DNA of 8,523 nt from an uncultured bacterium (lineage in GTDB: Bacteria > Edwardsbacteria > AC1 > EtOH8), in assembly GCA_937958665.1 (NCBI GenBank), contig CALGNM010000253.1, positions 1-8,523 of the forward strand, given 5' to 3'. Positions 1-6,854 of this stretch are shown here, piece by piece. A program made the translations under genes and the position numbers. Numbering within the stretch: position 1 is the first letter of the stretch; every line of letters begins with the position of its first letter. The notes under the pieces are model-generated. The model had not been told where the DNA came from and searched no databases. It saw only the letters and a list, made by a program, of their open reading frames with translations.

Positions 1-45
1 CCACCGAGATCTACACTCTTTCCCTACACGACGCTCTTCCGATCT
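1..45 (+). other. Illumina P5/TruSeq read-1 adapter (artefact)
   Basis: The first 45 bases match the 3' part of the Illumina universal (P5) adapter, ending in the well-known ACGCTCTTCCGATCT. This is synthetic sequence that was not trimmed before or after assembly. True DNA begins at about base 46. The oxidoreductase frame on the minus strand runs into this block and picks up the false C-terminal residues IGRASCRERV. Confidence 0.98.
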
Positions 46-802
46 GCTGCCTGAATTCGGGGACGGGTGAATGGATATTGAACCTTTCCACCAGCTGTTT
101 GAGCAGGGCCGTTAGAACATGGCCTTCCCTTCCCGGCCGGCACCATAGAAAACTTTGGGCGTGCCTGGCCAAATGGTTCCGCTGGCTGTCAAGGACCACC
201 AGCTTGGCGGGAGGCTCTGGCACCGCATGGGTCAGATCCGGAGATACGTAGGGGCGATCGTCCTCCGGCTTGCAGCGGGAGAGCACCCGCTGGCCCAGAA
301 TTGGATTGTCCTCCAGCAGGTTGGCCCCCAGCACCACGATCAAATCCGCAGAAGAAAGATCCTGGGAGCGGGCTGGCCGGGGAAATTGATAATAAGCCGA
401 ACTCAACCGGGCGGCGCTATCATAATTTCTGGTATCCAGCACCGTTTCCGCAAAATCCTTGACCGCCGCCGCCTCCCGGACAGTAAGCCGGGAGGAGGCG
501 ATTACCCCGATGCTGTTTCCCCCATGTTTCTCCTTCACCGCCTTGAGCCTTTTGGCGGCCGCCTCCAACGCCTGGTCCCAGGACGCCGCCACCAGGGATT
601 TACCGCTCCTAGTCAGGGGAGCGCTGATCCGTTTGTCGGAGGCCAGCAACTGATGGCTGGTCCACCCCCGGGCGCAAAGCTGGCCCTGTCCCAGGTAGTG
701 GTTCTGGCTGGCGGTGACCCCCCCGGCCAGGCCATCCTGATCCACCAAATATAGGCCGCAGCCGCAGCCGCAATGCGGACAAATGCTGTAACTATGCTTC
801 AT
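46..802 (-). CDS. Molybdopterin oxidoreductase, FdhF/NuoG-like, N-terminal part (partial)
   Basis: This is the N-terminal 252 residues of a cytoplasmic Mo/W-bis-MGD-type oxidoreductase; the rest lies beyond the contig end. No signal or Tat peptide is present. Residues 8-15 and 43 give the N-terminal [4Fe-4S] motif: C8-x2-C11-x3-C15 then C43 in GQLCARG. An extra C13 lies inside the motif. In the family a Lys usually sits two residues after the last Cys (LCxKG); here it is R45. Residues 70-170 resemble the domain that in FdhF carries the catalytic Sec/Cys, but the matching site reads AARLSS, with Ser134 by eye alignment, and the following loop is shorter. From its position in a hydrogenase operon it may be the electron-input or -output subunit of a formate-hydrogenlyase-like complex. 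The missing Cys/Sec makes formate dehydrogenase activity doubtful and leaves a NuoG-like electron-transfer role open. Start ATG at 802; the ribosome site is weak (AAGAG). Confidence 0.85.
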
Positions 803-851
803 CTATCGACTCTTGTATCTTTTGGTTATGGTCCATCTCGGTTTGGCAAAT

Positions 852-1754
852 TCAATAGGGAAGGCCCAGACTGTCGGCCAGGGCCGGAAAACGACTTAAG
901 TCGATATTGCGGCCGTCCTCAAAACGGCTCAGCCCTAGGGATGACAGCAACTTTAAGTCGTCGGGCTTGGCGGAGTCCAGCCCCAGCACCGCTTCTTTGA
1001 TCTTCTCGTCGGCCTCGCTGTGCCCGCCCTGCAGGGATACCAGCAGCCAATGGGAGACCGGCCGGCCCTCGGCCAGCACCCGGTAAGAACCAGCCAGGCT
1101 GTCATTCCACAATTGGCGGGGGATGAAACCGGCCTGTCCCGATCCCCGATCCAAGGCTGGGATCACCCGGTCCAACTGCCCCACCACCAGCACCTTTATG
1201 TCTCGTCCTGGGTCGATCCCGGCCTCCAATAGGCTCATGGCCGGAGAGAGAAATCCGTCAGCCAACCGCCGGGAGGCGCAACAGACGGTCCGCCCGCGCA
1301 GCTGAGACAGTTGTGCCGGACCATTGAGGGGAGCCACCACTAGCCCGGCGGTCTGAAGCGACCCGTCCGTCCCGCAGCCTACGGCCAACAGCACGGCATC
1401 CCGGGTCTTCTTCAGGGTCAGGTAGGTCAGGGCATCGCAGATGGCCATCTGGGCTCCGGAGTTCTCGATGGCCGCCCCGAATCCCGATATTCCCTCGGCC
1501 GAGATATACTGAACGTCGTACCCGGTCTCCCGGGACATCCTTTCCAGCAGGGGTATGAATTTCTTGCTCATCACGGTGGTGCTATAGGACGGCAGCACCG
1601 CCACCTTAATCGCCTCCTGGCCGAACCTCCCCTGGGGCAGATTGCCGCAGCCGACAAACAACATAAGGCAGCAGAATGAAATTAGAAAAACCATCCCCCC
1701 CGGAAACAGAATATTCTGAATTTTTCTGTCCGATTTTATGGTCAGTATCGTCAT
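852..1754 (-). CDS. PhnD-like periplasmic substrate-binding lipoprotein
   Basis: A 300-residue predicted lipoprotein of the PhnD type (phosphate/phosphite/phosphonate-binding family, type II periplasmic fold). The N-terminus is basic, followed by a hydrophobic stretch (about 21-35) and lipobox FVGC with lipidation Cys36. The binding fold starts near residue 49 (IKVAVLPSYS). It continues through a family-like segment, IENSGAQMAICDALTYL (96-112), then LRGRTVCCAS (152-161). The reading frame is open further upstream, to 1961, but that part is an out-of-frame shadow of the small-subunit gene. The ATG at 1754 is chosen because it overlaps the small-subunit stop as ATGA and the lipobox follows at the right distance. 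A GGGAGG site lies about 10 bases upstream. The overlap implies translational coupling to the hydrogenase small subunit. No permease or ATPase is present, so a sensing or complex-associated role is as likely as transport. The ligand is unknown. Confidence 0.85.
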   Translation of the reverse strand: MTILTIKSDRKIQNILFPGGMVFLISFCCLMLFVGCGNLPQGRFGQEAIKVAVLPSYSTTVMSKKFIPLLERMSRETGYDVQYISAEGISGFGAAIENSGAQMAICDALTYLTLKKTRDAVLLAVGCGTDGSLQTAGLVVAPLNGPAQLSQLRGRTVCCASRRLADGFLSPAMSLLEAGIDPGRDIKVLVVGQLDRVIPALDRGSGQAGFIPRQLWNDSLAGSYRVLAEGRPVSHWLLVSLQGGHSEADEKIKEAVLGLDSAKPDDLKLLSSLGLSRFEDGRNIDLSRFPALADSLGLPY

Positions 1755-2233
1755 TTCCACATTCCCTCCCGGATCGGCCCCTCGGCTGATACTTCGGGCT
1801 GGACCTTCTTGGGGGCCAAACCCAGGGCTACCGCCACCCCGTAGAGGATGGCCTCGGGGCGGGGAGGGCAGCCCGGGATGTAGTAATTGACCGGGATCAC
1901 CTTGTCCACCCCGCCGGTGACGTTGTAGGTGTCGAACCACAGGTTGCCGCCGCAGCCGCATGATCCCACCACGATCACCAGTTTGGGGTCGGGGATGGCG
2001 TCATAGGCCCGCTTAAGGGACGGCAGGGCCTGGCGGGTGACCGGTCCCGAGACCAGCATGATATCGGCATGGCGGGGGCTGCCGGCCAACTTGATTCCGA
2101 ACCTCTCGGCGTCATAGTAGGGGGTGATCACATCCACGATCTCGATGTCGCATCCGTTACAGGAGCCGGTGTTGACGTGGTAGATCCACAGCGACTTGGT
2201 GAACGCCTTGGCACAGAGTTTTTTCAGAAACAT
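1751..2233 (-). CDS. Group 4 [NiFe] hydrogenase small subunit (HyfI/HycG/EchC, NuoB-like)
   Basis: This 160-residue protein carries the proximal [4Fe-4S] cluster that takes electrons to or from the NiFe site of the large subunit, at the cytoplasmic face of the membrane. The four expected ligands are visible: C25 and C28 in GSCNGCDIE, C92 in VGSCGCGG, and C122 in PGCPPRPEA. C94 is an extra cysteine next to the third ligand. The length is that of the short group 4/NuoB type, without the C-terminal domain of soluble hydrogenase small subunits and without a Tat signal. Its gene lies about 6 kb downstream of the large-subunit gene, separated by membrane subunits and two accessory genes. The stop overlaps the start of the PhnD-like gene by four bases. 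It could also be called a complex I NuoB homologue, but the DPCxxC large subunit in the same operon argues for a hydrogenase. Confidence 0.93.
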   Translation of the reverse strand: MFLKKLCAKAFTKSLWIYHVNTGSCNGCDIEIVDVITPYYDAERFGIKLAGSPRHADIMLVSGPVTRQALPSLKRAYDAIPDPKLVIVVGSCGCGGNLWFDTYNVTGGVDKVIPVNYYIPGCPPRPEAILYGVAVALGLAPKKVQPEVSAEGPIREGMWK

Positions 2234-2272
2234 ATCTTTGCTCTTGTTAGATTTGCTTGATCTGCCCGAAGC

Positions 2273-3460
2273 CTATTGGCCGGTCTGAGCCTCCGGATGA
2301 TGCGGCAGGAACTCTCCGCCCTTGACCCGCCAGACCACATAGGGCGAGGCCTTGATATCCCCCTTCTGGTCGAACTCCAGCTCGCCCATGGCCCCCGAGA
2401 ACTTCTGGGAATGCAGGACGCTCACCAGGGAATCGCCGCTGGTCAGCCCGGCCATCTCGATGGCCTGCAACAACACCCGGGCGGCGTCATAGGCATAGAC
2501 CGAATAGGGCCCGATTTCCCCGTAGCGGGCCTTGAAGGCCCCGTAGAACCGGCCGGCCTGCGGCATGTCCTCCACCGCCGGCCCGAAGGTGAAATAGGTG
2601 CCCTCGGTGGCGATGCCCCCGGTCTTGAGGAACACCGAGTTGGCGATGGCATCGCCGGCCATGAAAGCTCCCTTCAGCTTGCGCTCCTTCATCTTCCGCA
2701 CCAGCACCGCCCCCTCGGGATAGCTTCCCCCGAAGTAGACCAGGTCCGGCTGGGAGCTGATCAGGGGGTCAAGGACGGCATCGTAGCCCGGGGCCTGTCC
2801 CTCCCGGACCGGCTGCAGCTCGCCCTCGGCTACCAGCTCTATGGCCGGCGGCCCTGACTTGGCCCGGGGGTCGTTCTGGGCGGAGGCAGTCGCCATTATG
2901 GCTTTTTTGAACTCTTCGGCCAGCCCCCGACCATAGGTTGTCCCGTCGCTGAAGATGGCCACCTTCCTTAGGTTCAGGTTTTTAATGGCGAAATCGGCCG
3001 CCACCTGGCCCTGCTGATCATCGCGCCCACAGGTGCGGAAGACGTTGGCAAAGCCCTGCTCGGTATACTTGGGATTGGTGGAAGAGGGAGATATCTGGGG
3101 CAGCATCCGCTGGTTGTATATGCGGCTGCCGGCGATGGAGCAATGGCTGTTGTAGTGCCCCACCACCCCGCAGACACCCTGGTTGGCCAGCTTCTCGGCC
3201 ACGATGTATGCCTCCCTCTCATCAGCCCGGTCGTCGCCGGCGATGATCACTATCCGCTTGCCCAGCACTCCGCCCTTGGCGTTCCACTCGGACACCGCCA
3301 GTTGGACACCGTGCAGCACATCCTGCCCGGCCTTGGCCTGCTCCCCGGTCAGCGGCCCGGCCACGCCGATCCGGATCTGCTCTCCGCCGCCCCCGCACCC
3401 GGAGAGCGCCAGCAGGGATCCCGCGGCCAGCAGCCAAGTTGCCCCAAAAAATCTTTTCAT
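2273..3460 (-). CDS. LivK-like branched-chain amino acid/amide-type substrate-binding lipoprotein
   Basis: A 395-residue lipoprotein of the type I periplasmic binding fold (LivK/Peripla_BP_6 family). The signal peptide ends in a perfect lipobox, LSGC, with Cys22 as the lipidation site. The fold opens with IRIGVAGPLTGEQA (29-42) and continues with KGGVLGKRI (62-70). Pocket-region motifs are GHYNSHCSIAG (101-111) and ISPSSTNP (123-130). The domain-crossing segment VAIFSDGTTYGRGLAEEF (167-184) follows, then DLVYFGGSYPEG (239-250) and YSVYAYDAARVL (319-330). In LivK-type proteins these regions bind amino acids or amides; the ligand here cannot be read from sequence. No permease or ATPase genes are nearby. 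It sits between the antiporter-like subunit and the small subunit of the hydrogenase. ATG 3460 is preferred for its strong ribosome site; an alternative ATG at 3511 overlaps the upstream stop as TGATG and would add 17 residues before the signal. Confidence 0.9.
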   Translation of the reverse strand: MKRFFGATWLLAAGSLLALSGCGGGGEQIRIGVAGPLTGEQAKAGQDVLHGVQLAVSEWNAKGGVLGKRIVIIAGDDRADEREAYIVAEKLANQGVCGVVGHYNSHCSIAGSRIYNQRMLPQISPSSTNPKYTEQGFANVFRTCGRDDQQGQVAADFAIKNLNLRKVAIFSDGTTYGRGLAEEFKKAIMATASAQNDPRAKSGPPAIELVAEGELQPVREGQAPGYDAVLDPLISSQPDLVYFGGSYPEGAVLVRKMKERKLKGAFMAGDAIANSVFLKTGGIATEGTYFTFGPAVEDMPQAGRFYGAFKARYGEIGPYSVYAYDAARVLLQAIEMAGLTSGDSLVSVLHSQKFSGAMGELEFDQKGDIKASPYVVWRVKGGEFLPHHPEAQTGQ

Positions 3461-3464
3461 CTTA

Positions 3465-3472
3465 CCCCACCT
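3465..3472 (-). promoter_or_regulatory. Ribosome binding site of the LivK-like gene
   Basis: On the minus strand this reads AGGTGGGG, with the AGGTGG core six bases before the ATG at 3460. It decides between that start and the in-frame ATG at 3511. It also gives the usual signal-peptide layout: two basic residues, a hydrophobic core, then the lipobox. Confidence 0.65.
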
Positions 3473-3510
3473 GAATATATATTGAAGTATTTTGTTTTTA
3501 CTGATCCCCA

Positions 3511-5037
3511 TCACCCGCCGATCAGGATGGCCAGGACGCATTTGGTGGCGCTGTCCAACAATGGGTGAATGACCTGGGGAAACACCCCCAGCACGATGGC
3601 CGCCAAGGCCAGCAGGACCATGCCGGCCCACATGGCTGCCGGTACCTCGGTGGCGGTGGTGGCCTCGGCCCCCACCGCATGGACCTCCTTCTCGGACCAG
3701 AAGATCTTGTAACCGGCCCGGAAGAAGCAGACCAGGGTGAACAGGCTGGTGATGATGCCGATGACAGCCGCCCACATCAGCTTGGCTTCGCCCACCGCCA
3801 GGAACAGGGTGAACTTGGAAACGAACCCGTTGAAGGGCGGCATGCCGGAGATGGCGAATACCGCCACGAAGAAGGCAAAGGCCGTGATCGGCATCCGGAA
3901 CCGCACCTTGGCCAGCTCAGATATCCTGCGCTTGCCGGCCGAGTAGATGATGGCCCCCACCGACAGGAACAGCAGTCCCTTGACGATGGTGTGGTTCACC
4001 AGGTGCATCAGCCCCCCGTAGATCCCCAGGTAGGTGCCCATGCCCAGCCCCTCGATGACATAGGCGATCTGGGCCACCGATGAATAGGCCAGCATCCGCT
4101 TGAGGTCGTCCTGGATCATGGCCATCATCATACCCACTATCATGGAAATGGAGCACAGGATGGCGATGAACAGCGGGATGGTGCCGTAATGGGGGGCGAA
4201 CACCGAGATGGTGCGGGCCAGGGCGTAGGCTCCCACCTTGATGACTATGCCCGATAGCAGGGCCGATACCGGGGCCGGGGCCTCGGCGTGGGCATCCGGC
4301 AGCCAGGCATGGAATGGCACCAGTCCGGCCTTGGTGCCGAAGCCCACCACCAGGAAGGCGGCCGCCAGCAATACGATGTTGCTGGGAATCTTGGTGGCGA
4401 TGGTGCCCAGCTCGGTGAGGAGCAGGACCCGGGACACCGGGAGATAGGGGGTGGCCGCCGAGTACAGCAGCACCGAGCCCAGCAGGGCGAATACCACCCC
4501 CACCGTCACCAGCAGCAGATACTTGTAGCCCGCCTCCAGGGCCGGCTTGTTCCAGTGGAAGGTCACCAGAAAGACGGTGGCCAGGGTGGTGAACTCCAGG
4601 GAGACGTACAGCATGATGATGTTGTTGGTGGCGCAGGTCCAGTTCATCAGCCCCAGGAACAGCAGGATCTGGCCGTAATAGGTGGTCATGCTGGTGTAGG
4701 GATGGGCTTCCTCCACCTCGGTCTTGGCTCCGAAATACTTCATGGAATAGACAACCACGATCACCCCCATGATGCTGGCCGCCAGCTCCATCAGGGTGGA
4801 CAGGCCGTCCACGTAGAAGTTGTTGCCCCACCAGGTAAGCACCTGTCCGTTCAGCACCCGAACGGTCATGATCACCGAGATCAACAGGGTCAAGAGGATG
4901 CCGGCCAAAGCCAGACCCTGCCGGTAGGCCTTGCCGAAACGGCCCAGGGCGAAGATCAGACCCCCGAAGGCCAGCGGCACCATGAACACCAGGAAGGGCA
5001 GGATCGAGACCACCGTGGGGTTAAGAGTAACTACCAT
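3511..5037 (-). CDS. Antiporter-like membrane subunit (HyfB/HyfF, NuoM/NuoN/MrpD family)
   Basis: A 508-residue polytopic membrane protein of the proton-conducting antiporter family shared by group 4 hydrogenases, complex I and Mrp antiporters. It is thought to move H+ or Na+ across the membrane using redox energy. Family landmarks are visible: E148 in YVSLEF (equivalent in position to the key Glu of NuoM), K236 in GFGTKAGLVPFHAWLPDAHAEAP (residues 232-254), K267 in IVIKVGAY, the DDLKRMLAYSS loop (310-320), H346 and K353 in HLVNHTIVKG, and SGMPPFNGFVSKF (397-409) with K408. Roughly 14 hydrophobic helices are expected. The long lateral helix extension of NuoL is not evident. It is the only antiporter-like subunit in this window; others may lie upstream. 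The start is ATG 5037, since an in-frame stop lies a few codons upstream; the ribosome site is weak. The stop nearly touches a possible start of the next gene (TGATG). Confidence 0.93.
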   Translation of the reverse strand: MVVTLNPTVVSILPFLVFMVPLAFGGLIFALGRFGKAYRQGLALAGILLTLLISVIMTVRVLNGQVLTWWGNNFYVDGLSTLMELAASIMGVIVVVYSMKYFGAKTEVEEAHPYTSMTTYYGQILLFLGLMNWTCATNNIIMLYVSLEFTTLATVFLVTFHWNKPALEAGYKYLLLVTVGVVFALLGSVLLYSAATPYLPVSRVLLLTELGTIATKIPSNIVLLAAAFLVVGFGTKAGLVPFHAWLPDAHAEAPAPVSALLSGIVIKVGAYALARTISVFAPHYGTIPLFIAILCSISMIVGMMMAMIQDDLKRMLAYSSVAQIAYVIEGLGMGTYLGIYGGLMHLVNHTIVKGLLFLSVGAIIYSAGKRRISELAKVRFRMPITAFAFFVAVFAISGMPPFNGFVSKFTLFLAVGEAKLMWAAVIGIITSLFTLVCFFRAGYKIFWSEKEVHAVGAEATTATEVPAAMWAGMVLLALAAIVLGVFPQVIHPLLDSATKCVLAILIGG

Positions 5038-5098
5038 ATCGAAATCCCATCATCTTTTTATTGCAGTTCCCGGAGACAGCATACTCCCTGGGTTTTGG

Positions 5099-5575
5099 TC
5101 ACTGGCACTGGGCGGCCATGCTGACCAGCTGCATGCGGGTATCCTTGAGCCGGGAGGTCAGCACCTGCATGATGCCCCTCAGCAGCTTGACCCCCATGGC
5201 CGGATCGCGGTTGCAGAGGTCGCAGACCTTCTGCCCCTCAGCCACCAGCACCTTGACTGCGGTCACCGCCCGGGCCGAGGCCGTTCCACCGCTCTGCACC
5301 TGGTCGAAGGCATCGGACCATTCGATGATCCGTCCCGGGCTCAGCTCCATGGTCAGCACCAAGCGGTCGGCGCTCTCCGATAGTCGGGTGGCCACCTCCA
5401 CCGCCACCTTACCCTCCAGCAGGATCATCATCTCCTTGTTGGCCGCCCGCTCCGGGATCATCACCTGGTCGGCCTGGTAGCTTCGCTCCCCGAACAGGGG
5501 GGCCAGCTTCTCCAGCTCGGCATCGCTGAACTCGCCGAAGAAGTTCAGTTTCCTGAGCATATCCTTATTGGCCAT
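5099..5575 (-). CDS. Stand-alone cyclic-nucleotide-binding-fold protein (CRP/FNR sensor domain, no HTH)
   Basis: A 158-residue soluble protein made of a single cNMP-binding-type domain. It starts with LRKLNFFGEFSDAELEKLAPLF (7-28), continues with ILLEGKVAVEV (51-61), and ends with the family-like helical segment DPAMGVKLLRGIMQVLTSRL (124-143). There is no helix-turn-helix after it, so it is not a DNA-binding regulator by itself. The phosphate-binding cassette region (81-103) reads GRIIEWSDAF then SGGTASARA. The usual GE of the cassette is absent, and the Arg expected just before the TASA segment is Gly, so cyclic nucleotide binding is uncertain. C118 and C121 form a CDLC pair. The gene lies 17 bases after the HyfE-like gene with a strong AAGGAG site, so it is made with the complex. 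It may be a regulatory or structural partner of the hydrogenase; this is inference. The start at 5575 is chosen by that ribosome site; longer in-frame reading upstream is a shadow. Confidence 0.85.
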   Translation of the reverse strand: MANKDMLRKLNFFGEFSDAELEKLAPLFGERSYQADQVMIPERAANKEMMILLEGKVAVEVATRLSESADRLVLTMELSPGRIIEWSDAFDQVQSGGTASARAVTAVKVLVAEGQKVCDLCNRDPAMGVKLLRGIMQVLTSRLKDTRMQLVSMAAQCQ

Positions 5576-5580
5576 GTTCG

Positions 5581-5586
5581 CTCCTT
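5581..5586 (-). promoter_or_regulatory. Ribosome binding site of the cNMP-fold gene
   Basis: AAGGAG on the minus strand, five bases before the ATG at 5575. It lies in the short gap after the HyfE-like stop (5593). It fixes the start, because the reading frame is open for another 170 codons upstream inside the neighbouring gene. Confidence 0.8.
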
Positions 5587-5592
5587 GATAAT

Positions 5593-6255
5593 CTATCGTT
5601 TCAGGCTGGAAAGTTTCAGGGTGTCGGCGCTGCCGAAGGCCTTGTAGATGCTCTCGGTCAGGAACAGCAGCATCACCGCGGCCACCACCACGTTGGAGAC
5701 GATCCCCAAAATGGTGGTCACCGGCAGCTTGGGAACCAGGGTCACCAAGGCCAGGTGGACCCCGTTCTCGATCAGGTGCAAACCGATGATGATCTTGACC
5801 GCGTCGCGGTGGACCACCAGCACGTACAGCCCCAGCACGAAGATGGTGAAGGCCAGGGCCAGGGAGGAGCGGGCCGGCTCGATGGTGGCCTCGGCGGTCG
5901 GGGCGATGAAGCCCACGTAGGTCCGGATCATCTGGTAGAAGGCGATCAGGAAGATGGACAGGATGATGAACGATACCACGAAGCTGACCAGCGGCTTGAC
6001 CTCGATGTACTCGGTGTGCTTGATGTGCCACCACAGCAGGGCGGGGATGATCACCACCTTGGTGACGAAGGTCAGGGCCGCCCACCAGTACAGGCTGTAG
6101 TTCTGGCTCTGTTCGGCGAAAGCCACGATGATGAAAGAGAGCAACAGGGATTGGACCAGCAGAAACAGGGTCGAGGTCCTCAGGTTCCTGATCTCGGCCG
6201 CCCCCACCGATGCGATGAAGTGGCAGGCCATCAAGGTTGTTATCAGTTCGCCCAT
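5593..6255 (-). CDS. hyfE: Hydrogenase-4 component E-like membrane subunit (HyfE, NuoK-like C-terminus)
   Basis: A 220-residue membrane protein close in length to HyfE (about 216 residues). It is hydrophobic throughout, with about six or seven likely membrane helices: roughly 1-20, 27-47, 56-77, 88-110, 131-149, 153-173 and 178-200. The C-terminal half has a NuoK-like segment, GLHLIENGVHLALV (158-171), where NuoK carries a buried acidic residue; E163 here is a candidate. HyfE-type subunits link the NuoH-like subunit to the antiporter-like subunits and are thought to belong to the ion path. The preceding polyferredoxin stop is 76 bases upstream, and AGGT lies six bases before the ATG. The gene order (polyferredoxin, HyfE, then antiporter-like subunit) supports membership of the hydrogenase complex. 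The family call is good; the exact orthology to E. coli HyfE is less sure. Confidence 0.85.
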   Translation of the reverse strand: MGELITTLMACHFIASVGAAEIRNLRTSTLFLLVQSLLLSFIIVAFAEQSQNYSLYWWAALTFVTKVVIIPALLWWHIKHTEYIEVKPLVSFVVSFIILSIFLIAFYQMIRTYVGFIAPTAEATIEPARSSLALAFTIFVLGLYVLVVHRDAVKIIIGLHLIENGVHLALVTLVPKLPVTTILGIVSNVVVAAVMLLFLTESIYKAFGSADTLKLSSLKR

Positions 6256-6331
6256 ACTTTGACCTATATGCTAATGGATTTGTTTTTCACTCTCCGGACG
6301 ACACCGGCCTCTGCAGAGGTTGGCCCGCCCC

Positions 6332-6811
6332 CTATTTCCGGCCGTCTCCCTCGCCAGGCAATCCCACTTCTCCGTTTCGGAATCCCACCGTCATCATCCG
6401 GTCGATGATGGTCTGGGTCTCAAAACAGCGGCCGCAGCGCTGGCAGGTGCCCATGTATACCTCGGCCGTGATATGCAGATCTTTGTGGACATCGTTGGTG
6501 GCGGTCTCGAACTCCTGGGTCATGGTGATGGCGCCCTCCGGGCAGACCTCGGCGCAGCGCCCGCAGTAGGTGCAGCGCTCCAGGTAAAAATCCAGCTTTC
6601 GGATGGCCTGGCGGTCGGTGACCACTATCAACCGGGAGGGGCAGACGTTGGCGCAGCCGGCGCAGCCGATGCACTTGGAGACATCGATGGTCAGCTTGCC
6701 CCGGAAGCCCTCGGCCGGCAGAGCCTCGGGGTTGCGGGCCAGCGGGTAGGGGAAGGTCACCCGCAGGTTCTTGAAGCAGATGATCGCTTCTTTTATCTTT
6801 GATAGTATCAT
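6332..6811 (-). CDS. Polyferredoxin subunit of group 4 hydrogenase (HyfH/HycF/EchF, NuoI-like)
   Basis: A 159-residue iron-sulfur protein that links the electron donor or acceptor to the small subunit on the cytoplasmic face. Two complete [4Fe-4S] motifs are visible: C47-x2-C50-x2-C53-x3-C57-P and C80-x2-C83-x2-C86-x3-C90-P. A third, incomplete group, C123-x2-C126-x2-C129 (CQRCGRCF), lies in the C-terminal part. Cys-rich C-terminal extensions also occur in HycF/HyfH-type subunits, which fits hydrogenase rather than complex I; whether this one binds metal is unknown. The N-terminal 30 residues include FPYPLARNPEALP, as in NuoI-like proteins. The ATG at 6811 has no recognisable Shine-Dalgarno site. 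The end of the inverted-repeat element lies only 19 bases upstream, so the native leader may have been replaced by the insertion. Confidence 0.93.
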   Translation of the reverse strand: MILSKIKEAIICFKNLRVTFPYPLARNPEALPAEGFRGKLTIDVSKCIGCAGCANVCPSRLIVVTDRQAIRKLDFYLERCTYCGRCAEVCPEGAITMTQEFETATNDVHKDLHITAEVYMGTCQRCGRCFETQTIIDRMMTVGFRNGEVGLPGEGDGRK

Positions 6812-6830
6812 ATACGGTAGGAGTTATATG

Positions 6831-6848
6831 GTTTACAATTTACAGTTG
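6831..6848 (+). repeat. Left inverted repeat of the insertion
   Basis: GTTTACAATTTACAGTTG, the exact reverse complement of 7284-7301. Inside it TTTACA occurs twice, seven bases apart. It lies just outside the 3' end of the four-helix-bundle frame (stop at 6857-6855) and 20 bases upstream of the polyferredoxin start. Confidence 0.95.
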
Positions 6849-6854
6849 TTGTGA

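Noticed and set aside
155-754. Long plus-strand open frames throughout the window (also 2276-2857, 3565-4083, 4288-5124, 5755-6408, 7762-8259)
   Set aside because: They mirror well-supported minus-strand genes, have skewed His/Gly/Gln/Pro-rich composition, and show no family motifs; GC-rich DNA produces such antisense frames.
3917-4831. Minus-strand 304-residue frame inside the antiporter-like gene
   Set aside because: It is a His/Gly/Pro-rich shadow of the antiporter-like gene in another frame, with no ribosome site or family signature.
6308-6319. Perfect 12-bp palindrome CCTCTGCAGAGG between the polyferredoxin and HyfE-like genes
   Set aside because: It lacks a loop of its own, would leave only a 4-bp stem, and has no T-tract, so it is not a convincing terminator or operator.
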